DNA from: an uncultured Clostridia bacterium
GTDB lineage: Bacteria > Bacillota > Clostridia > UBA1381
Assembly (NCBI GenBank): GCA_934487205.1
Contig: CAKSRS010000066.1
Coordinates: 1 to 13,444, forward strand
Direction: 5' to 3'
Length of the DNA stretch: 13,444 nucleotides
Position numbers and translations under genes: made by a program. The notes below the pieces were generated by a model that was given only the letters and a program-made list of their open reading frames with translations, was not told the DNA's origin and did not search any database. The number at the start of each line of letters is the position of its first letter. Within the stretch, counting starts at the first letter, position 1. Of the stretch, positions 1-6,560 are shown piece after piece.

Positions 1-1
1 T

Positions 2-67
2 GCAAAAATTGCTCATGGCGCGAACGCCGAGGATACGCGGACGGATAAAGTAAATATTTATATATAA
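2..67 (+). CDS. 3' end of an unidentified upstream gene (partial)
   Basis: An open frame enters from the left edge and runs 21 codons to a TAA at 65-67, ending in residues DKVNIYI. The other two + frames stop earlier (TAA near 46-51), and a terminator hairpin begins directly after this stop, which favours this frame as the end of a real gene. Too little is visible to assign a family. EF-P, a common neighbour of spoIIIA in Clostridia, does not seem to end this way. It could equally be non-coding leader. Confidence 0.35.
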   Translation, partial: AKIAHGANAEDTRTDKVNIYI

Positions 68-92
68 AGTCGGTTTTATGCCGGCTTTTTTT
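68..92 (+). terminator. Rho-independent terminator before spoIIIA
   Basis: The arms AGTCGG (68-73) and CCGGCT (81-86) pair with one G-U, across a 7-nt loop, and are followed by a run of T (86-92). It separates the upstream gene from the spoIIIA operon. Confidence 0.75.
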
Positions 93-111
93 GTTTGCGG
101 TAAAATAAGAG

Positions 112-139
112 TTCTATTTTTATGTAAACGGCATAGTAT
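112..139 (+). promoter_or_regulatory. Possible sigma-E promoter of spoIIIA
   Basis: CATAGTAT (132-139) resembles the sigma-E -10 consensus CATACANT. An upstream TTCTATTT (112-119) sits at about the right distance for a sigma-E -35 (ATATT-like). Established knowledge: the spoIIIA operon of Bacillus and Clostridia is transcribed in the mother cell by sigma-E. The match is partial, so this is a suggestion from position plus similarity. The segment lies between the upstream terminator and the SD of spoIIIAA. Confidence 0.4.
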
Positions 140-160
140 AGAGGGAAAGAGGTGGACAAC

Positions 161-1033
161 ATGTTTACATTGGCAAAGGAGACTTATTGCCCGGGACAGG
201 AATTATTTTCGTCGCTGCCCGAGAGGATTGCCGCGTGTCTGTCGGCGATTGATACGGACAAGCTTATGGAAGTGCGGCTCCGATGCGGTTCGGCACTTGC
301 CGTCATGCAGATAAACGGTGGATTTTTCGTGACCCCAAACGGGCGTTTAACGCGTGATTACGGCTCGGCGCTTAAAGTAACATCGCAGGATATCCGCCGC
401 GGCATGGAACTTGTTACACATTGCTCGGTATATGCGCATGAAGATGAAATTCGCCGCGGTTATATAACTCTTGCAGGGGGACACCGTGTGGGAATATGCG
501 GCGACGCGGTATGCGAAAACGGCGCAATTTCGCATATACGCAGTGTACAGGCATTGAACTATCGTTATGCACGCGAAGTTATCGGTGCGGCGGATTGCGT
601 TATGGACAGGATTACCGACGGACGGATTATAAAAAATACCGTGATTGTATCGCCGCCGATGTGCGGTAAAACAACAATGCTGCGTGATATAGCGCGCCGG
701 CTGTCGCTCATGGGAAAGCGCGTTTCGATAGTGGACGAACGCTGTGAAATTGCGGCGCTGTCCTTCGGCGAATCACCATTTGATCTCGGCGCCGGCTGCG
801 ATGTGCTGTCGAATGTGGGTAAAGCCGACGGCATGCTGCTTATGCTCCGTTCCATGTCGCCCGATGTTATCATCACGGACGAAATCGGCGGCAGCAATGA
901 TTTTGCCGCAATCGCTGAAATAAAAAAGCGCGGCGTAAGTATTATCACATCGCTGCACGGCGGGCGGGATATACAGCCGAGCGGATTTGAACTTGTTATC
1001 AGGCTCGGGGGCATAGGCGAATGTTTAAACTGA
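161..1033 (+). CDS. spoIIIAA: Stage III sporulation protein AA (ATPase)
   Basis: SpoIIIAA is the cytosolic, secretion-ATPase-like component of the SpoIIIA-SpoIIQ channel in the mother cell; it resembles type II/IV secretion ATPases. The protein is about 290 aa (B. subtilis about 307). The Walker A motif PPMCGKTT lies near residues 164-172 and the Walker B-like segment VIITDEIG near 235-242; the SLHGG segment near the C-terminus is also typical. The ATG at 161 is preferred because GAGGTG (149-154) is a good SD six bases upstream; a GTG at 152 would add three residues. The gene ends inside the start of spoIIIAB (13-bp overlap), indicating translational coupling. The Met in the P-loop, where Gly is common (PPGCGKT), is a mild variant. 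Confidence 0.95.
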   Translation: MFTLAKETYCPGQELFSSLPERIAACLSAIDTDKLMEVRLRCGSALAVMQINGGFFVTPNGRLTRDYGSALKVTSQDIRRGMELVTHCSVYAHEDEIRRGYITLAGGHRVGICGDAVCENGAISHIRSVQALNYRYAREVIGAADCVMDRITDGRIIKNTVIVSPPMCGKTTMLRDIARRLSLMGKRVSIVDERCEIAALSFGESPFDLGAGCDVLSNVGKADGMLLMLRSMSPDVIITDEIGGSNDFAAIAEIKKRGVSIITSLHGGRDIQPSGFELVIRLGGIGECLN

Positions 1034-1515
1034 CGGGCGCCGTGCTGATTATCGTGTCCGGTATGATGTGGGGGTGCGGCAAGGCTTTCGGGCTTAAACA
1101 AAGATGCAAAACTTTATCCGGACTTATATCTGCCTTAACAATGCTTGAAGAAAAAATCTCTTATGAAAAAAGGGACATAAAAACTGCACTTATATCAATT
1201 GGGGACACACAAAATATACCGCTGTTTTCCGAAACGGCGGAAAAGATGCAAAAAATGAATTGCCGTGCGGCTTTTGCGGAAACCGTAAAAAAGCAAAAAT
1301 CGTATCTTTCGGAGGCGGATAAAGAAATTATTCTTTCGCTTGCCGAAAATCTCGGAATGACTGATACAAAAACGCAGATAAATTCAATAGAATATAGCTG
1401 TAAATTACTTGAAAACGCACGCGAAAATGCCGTGCACGAATATGAAAAGAACGGGAGATTATATAGGAGTACGGGGATTTTGTGCGGCATATTGGCAGTA
1501 ATTCTTTTATACTGA
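1021..1515 (+). CDS. spoIIIAB: Stage III sporulation protein AB
   Basis: This 164-aa protein is the second gene of the spoIIIA operon and resembles GspF-type inner-membrane platform proteins. Visible features are an N-terminal hydrophobic segment (about residues 4-18), a helical body with the ALTMLEEKISY stretch typical of the family, and a C-terminal hydrophobic segment (GILCGILAVILLY). It acts in the mother-cell membrane that surrounds the forespore. The start overlaps the end of spoIIIAA by 13 bp. No internal defects are seen. Confidence 0.93.
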   Translation: MFKLTGAVLIIVSGMMWGCGKAFGLKQRCKTLSGLISALTMLEEKISYEKRDIKTALISIGDTQNIPLFSETAEKMQKMNCRAAFAETVKKQKSYLSEADKEIILSLAENLGMTDTKTQINSIEYSCKLLENARENAVHEYEKNGRLYRSTGILCGILAVILLY

Positions 1516-1529
1516 CGGGAGGAAAAAGT

Positions 1530-1724
1530 ATGGATGTGGATTTGATTTTTCGGATAGCGGGTGTGGGCATCGTCGTTGCGGTGCTTAATCAGCTTTTAAT
1601 TCGCTCCGGGCGCGAGGAACAGGCGCTTTTAACAACAATTGCCGGACTTGTGGTTGTTTTGTATGTGCTCACAAAGGAAATCGGCGGACTGTTTGAGTCA
1701 ATCAAGCAGATATTTAATTTGTAG
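1530..1724 (+). CDS. spoIIIAC: Stage III sporulation protein AC
   Basis: A 64-aa, two-helix membrane protein of the SpoIIIA channel complex; B. subtilis SpoIIIAC is of similar size. Hydrophobic segments lie at about residues 6-23 and 33-52, with an RSGREEQA loop between them. The ATG at 1530 is chosen over in-frame upstream possibilities because GGGAGG (about 1517-1522) is an ideal SD eight bases upstream and the gene would otherwise overlap spoIIIAB. Only 14 bp separate it from spoIIIAB and 2 bp from spoIIIAD. Confidence 0.93.
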   Translation: MDVDLIFRIAGVGIVVAVLNQLLIRSGREEQALLTTIAGLVVVLYVLTKEIGGLFESIKQIFNL

Positions 1725-1726
1725 CT

Positions 1727-2119
1727 ATGGAGATAACACGAATTGTCGGCGTGGGTCTTATCGGGGCAATACTGTCGGTGACCGTCCGCCGCCACAGACC
1801 GGAGCTTGGCATTTGCACAGCGCTTGCAACGGGGGTTGTACTTATTTTCATGATTATCCCATATCTTTCTTTGCTGGTTGGGGACATATATTCCTTATGT
1901 GAAAATTCGGGGGTTGATACGGAATATATCAAGATAATCATCAAAATTATCGGTGTTGCGTACATAACACAATTCGCAGCAGAACTTGCCAAGGACGCCG
2001 GTGAGGGGGCGGCAGCAAAAAAAATTGAGCTTGCGGGGAAGGTGTTTATTCTTGCCATGATGATGCCAGCTGTTAAAAGCCTGCTGAGGCTGATTACGGA
2101 CACTTTATCGACGTTTTGA
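1727..2119 (+). CDS. spoIIIAD: Stage III sporulation protein AD
   Basis: A 130-aa polytopic membrane protein of the SpoIIIA channel, distantly related to SpoIIIAC in its N-terminal half (GVGLIGAILSVTVRRHRPELG). The C-terminal part has KIIGVAYITQFAAELAKDAGEGAAAKK, characteristic of the family, followed by a last hydrophobic segment. The ATG follows the spoIIIAC stop by two bases and has no clear SD, so it is probably translated by coupling. An A8 run near 2018 is in frame and intact. Confidence 0.94.
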   Translation: MEITRIVGVGLIGAILSVTVRRHRPELGICTALATGVVLIFMIIPYLSLLVGDIYSLCENSGVDTEYIKIIIKIIGVAYITQFAAELAKDAGEGAAAKKIELAGKVFILAMMMPAVKSLLRLITDTLSTF

Positions 2120-2145
2120 AAAGGGACACATAAAAAGGGGACACA
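2119..2145 (+). repeat. Imperfect direct repeat AAAAGGGACACA
   Basis: AAAAGGGACACA (2119-2130) is repeated as AAAGGGGACACA (2134-2145) in the 29-bp gap between spoIIIAD and spoIIIAE. The AGGGG of the second copy can serve as the SD of spoIIIAE. A similar GGGGACACACAAAA occurs inside spoIIIAB near 1201. It may be chance, a duplicated SD, or a dispersed repeat remnant. Confidence 0.4.
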
Positions 2146-2148
2146 AAA

Positions 2149-3210
2149 ATGAAAAAAGCGGCATTAATTATTTTGATGATATTACTGCTTGTTCCGACAG
2201 CTTTCGCTGCGGACTTTGCGATAAGCGGCGAGGATTTTTACAACCGGAAAACAGAAGAAATTATATCGGGGAAACTTGATTTAAATCCCGTAAAAATAAT
2301 AAATGCATTTGCGGAAAATGTTTCCGGTGAAATTACCGAAACGAAATCCATGTTAAAATCAATTCTTGTTATTGCGGCGGCATCGGGCATTTTGCGCGTG
2401 CTTTCCGATTCACTCGGCGGCGATGCGTCCAAAGCGGCGTTTTTCGGCTGCTTTTTGCTGATAACGGGGTCGGCTGTCAACATATTTTCCGAGGTTGTGG
2501 GATACGGTGTGGAAGTGATACATGCGCTGTGCGGATTTATCACCAAGCTTGAGCCGATTTTTATCGGACTGTTGGCGTCGAGCGGTGCAATAACGCAAGC
2601 GGCGGCGTTTCAGCCCGTCATGACGTCAAGCATATACATTATGAGTCTTATTGTTGACAAGTGCATACTCCCGCTCACTTATTTTTCCGCGGTACTGGGT
2701 ATTGTCAACAATATCGGCGGCAGAATTGAAATCGGGACGCTGAATAATTTGATTAAATCCGCATCGAAGTGGATTTTAACCGGCGTTTTGACACTATTTT
2801 CGGCGATATTAACGCTGTACGGCATAAGCACAAGCTCCTTTAACAGCCTGGCTGCCAAAGGAATAAAGTTTGCCGTCGGAAGTTTTGTGCCGGTGGTCGG
2901 CGGTTTGCTTTCGGACAGTATCGATACCGTAATATCCGGGGCGCGGCTCATGAAAAACGCTGTCGGCACAGCGGGTATGATTACGGTTATTTCCATGGCG
3001 TCGGTGCCTGTAATAAAAATCTGGATTATGCTTATGCTGCTCAGGCTGACGGCGGCATTTACCGAACCTTTTGCCGACAAACGCATAACGGGCGTGCTCA
3101 TGTCGACGGCGGATTCGGTACAGATTATATTTTCAATGGTAATCACAGCGGCTATGCTTTTTATAATTTCAATCGGAATTATCTTAACATCTACAGGGGT
3201 GGGACTATGA
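2149..3210 (+). CDS. spoIIIAE: Stage III sporulation protein AE
   Basis: A 353-aa polytopic membrane protein, the largest SpoIIIA component, placed in the mother-cell membrane at the channel base. It has an N-terminal signal-peptide-like segment (residues 1-21, MKKAALIILMILLLVPTAFA with a plausible cleavage after AFA), an amphipathic region with DFYNRKTEEIISG, then several hydrophobic segments. The SFVPVVGGLLSDSIDTVISG stretch (about residues 245-264) is strongly typical of SpoIIIAE. It ends with an ATGA overlap into spoIIIAF. Confidence 0.95.
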   Translation: MKKAALIILMILLLVPTAFAADFAISGEDFYNRKTEEIISGKLDLNPVKIINAFAENVSGEITETKSMLKSILVIAAASGILRVLSDSLGGDASKAAFFGCFLLITGSAVNIFSEVVGYGVEVIHALCGFITKLEPIFIGLLASSGAITQAAAFQPVMTSSIYIMSLIVDKCILPLTYFSAVLGIVNNIGGRIEIGTLNNLIKSASKWILTGVLTLFSAILTLYGISTSSFNSLAAKGIKFAVGSFVPVVGGLLSDSIDTVISGARLMKNAVGTAGMITVISMASVPVIKIWIMLMLLRLTAAFTEPFADKRITGVLMSTADSVQIIFSMVITAAMLFIISIGIILTSTGVGL

Positions 3211-3644
3211 AGGAATATATTATCACCGTTGCCGGTGCGGCGGTCATTGCGGCGCTCGCGGATATTATCGCGCCGAAAGAGTGGGACAAATACCTGCGCA
3301 TTATAATCGGGTTTCTGATTTTGTCGGTGCTTTTGGCGCCTGTGGCAAAGTTTCGGCATGTGCAGATTCTGCCCGTTACCGACAATTTTGAAATAAGCGA
3401 TGAACCGCTTAAAGACAGCGTTTCCGAGGAACTGCGGCAGCGCATTGAAAAGGATATCGAGGACAGAATTTCTGATGAATACGGGGTTGATGTCACGGCA
3501 ACGGCGGAGATTGATGTTGATGATGAACACAATATCCGCGGCGTGCGGGCGATACGGATTAAAAGCTGGCAAAATCCGTCGGGTATGCTGGAACGTATAA
3601 AAAATGTATATGGGTGTGATAAGGTTGAACTTGACATTGAGTGA
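3207..3644 (+). CDS. spoIIIAF: Stage III sporulation protein AF
   Basis: A 145-aa SpoIIIA-complex protein. It has two N-terminal membrane segments (about residues 5-20 and 31-48, with the APKEWDKYLR loop between them) and a soluble C-terminal domain (about 70-145). SpoIIIAF of Bacillus has such a domain, with a ring-building-motif fold. The start overlaps the spoIIIAE stop by 4 bp (ATGA), so translation is coupled. Confidence 0.92.
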   Translation: MKEYIITVAGAAVIAALADIIAPKEWDKYLRIIIGFLILSVLLAPVAKFRHVQILPVTDNFEISDEPLKDSVSEELRQRIEKDIEDRISDEYGVDVTATAEIDVDDEHNIRGVRAIRIKSWQNPSGMLERIKNVYGCDKVELDIE

Positions 3645-4125
3645 AATTTTTAAAAAATGTGCGAATAATAAGAGCATGTATATAATAATTATAATTGGAA
3701 TTGTTTTTATGCTTTTGCCCGGGTTCGGCGCAAAACATAGCGACAATATAAATGCACGCAGCTATGATGCTTATTCCGATGAGGAACGGCTCCGCGGAAT
3801 TTTGTCCAAAATAGACGGTGTGGGCGAGGTGTCGGTCATGATCACATATTACGGCACAACGAGCTACGAGGTTGCTTTTGAACAGAAACAGGACAGCTCA
3901 AAATCGGAAAAGGAAACGACCACACGGCGTGAGGATTCGGTTATCACATCGGGCGGTGCACCCATGGTGAAGGGCGAGGTATATCCCAAAGCGAAGGGCG
4001 TTGTAATAATCGCCGAGGGTGCGTCCGACGCGCGGGTGAAAAAATCCATAACCGATGCGGCATGTGCGGCGTTGGAACTTGCGTCATGCAAAGTGTGCGT
4101 CTTAGAAGGAAAGGAAAGGAATTAA
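3604..4125 (+). CDS. spoIIIAG: Stage III sporulation protein AG
   Basis: SpoIIIAG forms a large ring in the space between mother cell and forespore through its ring-building motif. Here a membrane segment (MYIIIIIGIVFMLLPGF, about residues 25-41) is followed by the soluble domain; LRGILSKIDGVGEVSVMITY (about 68-87) is the conserved ring-domain start. The true start is uncertain. The ATG at 3604 overlaps spoIIIAF by 41 bp with only a weak SD. TTG codons at 3625, 3631 and 3637 are alternatives, of which 3631 has an AAGG about seven bases upstream. The frame and 3' end are secure. Confidence 0.9.
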   Translation: MYMGVIRLNLTLSEIFKKCANNKSMYIIIIIGIVFMLLPGFGAKHSDNINARSYDAYSDEERLRGILSKIDGVGEVSVMITYYGTTSYEVAFEQKQDSSKSEKETTTRREDSVITSGGAPMVKGEVYPKAKGVVIIAEGASDARVKKSITDAACAALELASCKVCVLEGKERN

Positions 4126-4127
4126 TT

Positions 4128-4760
4128 ATGATGGTACTTAAAAAGAAGGAAGTTATTGCTGCGGCGCTTGTCGTACTGATCGGAGTGGCGGGATATCTGA
4201 ACTGGTCATATCAGGACACAATCCGCGTATCGGACGGCGGCAGCTACATTGAGGATGCAAAAAAGCTCGGCGAGGCAGAGTATGTTTCGGGAGATAAGAA
4301 AGATGTTGCCGATACCGAATCGCCGGAAAATGTGCAGTCGGAAAAACAGGGGACGGAAAAAAAGGAGACGGAGAAAAAGGCAGACGCTAAAACGGAGGAA
4401 ACAGCCGCGTCGGCGGAATATTTCACCGAGGCAAAAATGGCTAAAGACAATTCACGCTCAAAGGCTTTGGAAATTTTAAATCAGACGGCGACAAACGAAA
4501 GTTTTGAGGGCGACGTCCGCAAACAGGCTCAGAATAAAATCGTATCAATTGCGGAAAATACCGAAAAGGAAACGATTATCGAAAACGTAGCAAAGGCAAA
4601 GGGTTACAAGGATATTTCGGTGTATATTGACGGGGAAAGCGTGGAAATAATAGTAAAAAAGAACAACTTTTCGAGCGAAGATGTAAAGACCATAAAGGAG
4701 ATTGTTACATCGGAGCTGGATACATCTGCTAAAAATATTAAAATTATTGAGGCAAAATAG
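4128..4760 (+). CDS. spoIIIAH: Stage III sporulation protein AH
   Basis: SpoIIIAH is the mother-cell protein that binds forespore SpoIIQ across the intermembrane space. The 210-aa product has a short cytosolic N-terminus, one membrane helix (VIAAALVVLIGVAGYLNW, about residues 11-28), a Lys/Glu-rich low-complexity linker (about 60-95) and a C-terminal YscJ/FliF-like ring-building domain (from about residue 100). The ATG at 4128 is chosen because AAGGAAAGGA lies just upstream at 4111-4120; it starts 2 bp after the spoIIIAG stop, and a second ATG follows at 4131. This is the last spoIIIA gene. Confidence 0.94.
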   Translation: MMVLKKKEVIAAALVVLIGVAGYLNWSYQDTIRVSDGGSYIEDAKKLGEAEYVSGDKKDVADTESPENVQSEKQGTEKKETEKKADAKTEETAASAEYFTEAKMAKDNSRSKALEILNQTATNESFEGDVRKQAQNKIVSIAENTEKETIIENVAKAKGYKDISVYIDGESVEIIVKKNNFSSEDVKTIKEIVTSELDTSAKNIKIIEAK

Positions 4761-4789
4761 TTGCAAAAGCCGCAAATGTTTGATATAAT
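4761..4789 (+). promoter_or_regulatory. Sigma-A-type promoter for the Asp23-family gene
   Basis: TTGCAA (4761-4766), a 17-bp spacer and a perfect TATAAT (4784-4789) lie immediately after the spoIIIAH stop. This suggests the downstream gene is expressed vegetatively, independently of the sporulation operon. No terminator is visible between the two, so read-through from spoIIIA is possible. Confidence 0.85.
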
Positions 4790-4836
4790 TAGCATAAGAA
4801 AACCATTGCTTTAATGCAGAAAGGAATGTAATTGAC

Positions 4837-5316
4837 ATGGAAGAAAACAAAAATATTATAGACGAAGTGACCTTGGAAAAAGATGAAGGACACGTAAACA
4901 TATCCGATGAGGTTGTTGCGTCGATTGCCGGAATTGCGGCGAACGAGATTGACGGCGTAAGCGGAATGGCGGGTAGCTTTGCCGGCGGTATTGCCGAAAA
5001 ACTCGGCGCAAAAAAGAATCCGCAAAAGGGCGTAAGAATTGATATTAAGCCGGAGGGTGCGACGATTGACCTGTTCATTATTGTTGAGTTCGGAAAACGT
5101 ATTCCCGAACTTGCATGGAATATTCAGGAAAACGTAAAAAACAGCGTGGAAACCATGACGGGTATCGATGTTTTGAAGGTAAATGTGCATATCGAAGGAA
5201 TCAGCTTTGAGAAACCGGCAAAACAGGAAAAGCCGGCGGCAGAGGAGGAGAAGGTTATAGAGGTTCCGGAAAATATTGATGAGGACCCGGAAAATGAGAT
5301 ACAATTTGATGAATAA
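4837..5316 (+). CDS. Asp23/Gls24 family protein
   Basis: A 159-aa member of the Asp23/Gls24 (YloU-like) family, annotated as envelope stress response proteins. In Clostridia a member often sits between spoIIIA and nusB. Family signatures are VNISDEVVASIAGIAANEIDGVSGM (about residues 26-50) and the central segment around DLFIIVEFGKRIPELAWNIQ (about 83-102), ending with VNVHIEGISFE. A Glu/Pro-rich tail of about 30 residues follows. The SD AGAAAGGA (4818-4825) lies somewhat far, about 11 bases, from the ATG. The gene ends at a strong terminator and no nusB follows. Confidence 0.9.
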   Translation: MEENKNIIDEVTLEKDEGHVNISDEVVASIAGIAANEIDGVSGMAGSFAGGIAEKLGAKKNPQKGVRIDIKPEGATIDLFIIVEFGKRIPELAWNIQENVKNSVETMTGIDVLKVNVHIEGISFEKPAKQEKPAAEEEKVIEVPENIDEDPENEIQFDE

Positions 5317-5324
5317 AATCAGCG

Positions 5325-5360
5325 TTACGGCAGTTCTAAACGGACTGCCGTAATATTTTT
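5325..5360 (+). terminator. Terminator of the Asp23-family gene
   Basis: A perfect 10-bp stem, TTACGGCAGT (5325-5334) with ACTGCCGTAA (5344-5353), a 9-nt loop, then TATTTTT. It isolates the Asp23-family gene from the RNA gene downstream. Confidence 0.9.
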
Positions 5361-5371
5361 GTAAAAAAGTA

Positions 5372-5400
5372 TTGAAATTGCAATTAACATATGGTATAAT
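5372..5400 (+). promoter_or_regulatory. Strong sigma-A-type promoter of the structured RNA
   Basis: TTGAAA (5372-5377), a 17-bp spacer and perfect TATAAT (5395-5400). The expected start, about 7 nt after the -10, is G5407, which is exactly the first base of the long RNA stem. The promoter has no gene closer than 250 bp downstream, so it appears dedicated to the RNA. Confidence 0.88.
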
Positions 5401-5406
5401 ATTCTT

Positions 5407-5560
5407 GCGACACAATCTGAATAAATTTTAATCATTGCGGGAACATATTTAGGAAAAAGGTGTTTTCTCTGTTTACTTTACCCGTGATGGTTAAGATTGT
5501 GTCGCAGCAATAAGAGAATACACTTTTTCGGTGCGTTCCTTATTGAGCGCACCTTTTTTA
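5407..5560 (+). ncRNA. Unassigned structured RNA (small RNA or riboregulator)
   Basis: Seen in sequence: P1 GCGACACAATCT (5407-5418) pairs perfectly with 5494-5505. P2 (5429-5441) pairs at all 13 positions, three as G-U, with 5481-5493, which abuts P1 on the 3' side and leaves a 10-nt 5' bulge (5419-5428). The apical loop segment 5455-5470 can pair at 15 of 16 positions (one U-U mismatch, one G-U) with the 3' linker 5513-5528, giving a large pseudoknot. A terminator hairpin closes the transcript near 5560. No credible ORF is present. I compared from memory with SRP RNA, 6S, tmRNA, RNase P and common riboswitches and found no convincing match. It may be a free small RNA, or a leader controlling the decayed lipoprotein gene that starts 90 bp later. 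Confidence 0.75.
5530..5559 (+). terminator. Terminator of the structured RNA with alternative pairing
   Basis: GGTGCG (5530-5535) pairs with CGCACC (5548-5553), followed by T6. The 12-nt loop contains CTTATTG (5539-5545), perfectly complementary to CAATAAG (5508-5514) upstream of the stem. The two pairings are interleaved, so they are either mutually exclusive (antiterminator versus terminator) or form a pseudoknot. Confidence 0.85.
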
Positions 5561-5652
5561 TTTGGAAAATATGTAAAGGGAAGGAGTATAAATAATCGTA
5601 ATCCATTTTAAAGAGTGCAGGGATATTAAAACTTATAAAAAGAGGTAAAACC

Positions 5653-6558
5653 ATGAAGAAATTTTTACAATTTTACTTTCGCTTGCACTTATGTTGCCGA
5701 TGGCAGCCTGCGAAGACAAAAAATCATTACAAATTTTGACACTGATGCAACTATTGAAGAAACTGTAATTTATAATGAAAATGATGTTAAAATCACTGCA
5801 AATGAACTAACCTACAGCAGATTTTCGGCGGAGCTTTCATTAACTGTAGAAAATAAAAGCGAACAGGAATTATCATTTTTCAGCGGCTCGGCTGATGCAG
5901 GTAATTCTGTAAATGGCTATATGGTTGAGAATGCTTTTTTGACTGTAATGTTCCGGCGGGGCAATCTGAAACCGATACAATATCATTTGACTTTAATTCA
6001 CTTAATTTATATGGAATTAACAGCATAGCAGATATAGAGCTTTCCTTCAGAATTCCAGATGAGGACTATGAAAGGACATATACGGGTCCCGTTCAAATAA
6101 AAACTTCTCTTGCTAAATCTTATGATTATTCTGTAAAACGATATCAGAATGTTATGAGTAATGGCGCACTTGAAAATAAATTTGGTTGTGTAATCGATTG
6201 TTTTTCGAAAGATAATTTATATGATAATAATGGTATTCGCATAGTATCTTCCGCTGTAATCACCAATGTTGACGGGGATTCATCTCTGTTGCTTGAAATG
6301 GAAAACAATACTAAAGGTACGGCTTGTATCGGAATAGAAGAAATATATTTAAATAATTGTTTGGTTTATGAAGGTCGTGCAGCGGGATATGATATAAATA
6401 CAAACAAAAAATGCATTGCGCATATCTCATTGTCAGATTTGGCAGATGAGTATGAAGGCGACTTTGCAGATGTATCAAATATATCAAATATATCATTTAA
6501 ATTAAGTGTTGGAGAAAATTGGTATAAACCTGCGGATACCAAAAAAATCAATATTTGA
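5653..6558 (+). pseudogene. Frameshifted lipoprotein gene
   Basis: A reading frame of about 300 codons can be followed only by changing frame three times. It has a good SD (AGAGGT, 5641-5646) and starts MKKFL. It continues, shifted near 5666-5670, into a lipoprotein signal (ILLSLALMLPMAAC, lipobox Cys at about 5709). It shifts again near 5731-5735 into a first beta-rich domain (DVKITANELTYSRFSAELSL), and again at the T6 run 5935-5940 into the rest (DCNVPAGQSETDTISFDF onward). The uninterrupted last part includes an ATG at 6154. The product would be a secreted lipoprotein with two similar beta-sandwich-like domains (about 5750-6060 and 6190-6540). Each shift equals one missing base in or beside an A or T run. 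Function is unknown; base composition is AT-richer than the neighbours. Confidence 0.75.
6473..6496 (+). repeat. Short 9-bp tandem repeat in the lipoprotein pseudogene
   Basis: TATCAAATA occurs twice in tandem (6473-6481, 6482-6490), followed by a partial third copy; it encodes SNISNIS. It is in frame and probably a minor slippage product. Confidence 0.6.
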
Positions 6559-6560
6559 CT

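Noticed and set aside
565..1101. 178-codon open frame antisense to spoIIIAA
   Set aside because: Shadow of spoIIIAA; low-complexity Ser/Ile/Pro-rich translation without recognisable domains.
2679..3746. 355-codon open frame on the - strand opposite spoIIIAE/AF
   Set aside because: It lies antisense to two clear spoIIIA genes, shows no family motifs and no SD, and its openness follows from the codon composition of the + strand genes.
4789..5415. 208-codon open frame antisense to the Asp23-family gene
   Set aside because: Shadow frame that also runs through a terminator hairpin and a promoter; no coding features.
5460..5480. CTCTGTTTAC in the RNA loop, as in 4.5S/SRP RNA
   Set aside because: The essential SRP apical domain (GGAA-type tetraloop with the AGCAG asymmetric loop) is absent and the hairpin layout differs; the match is short and probably chance.
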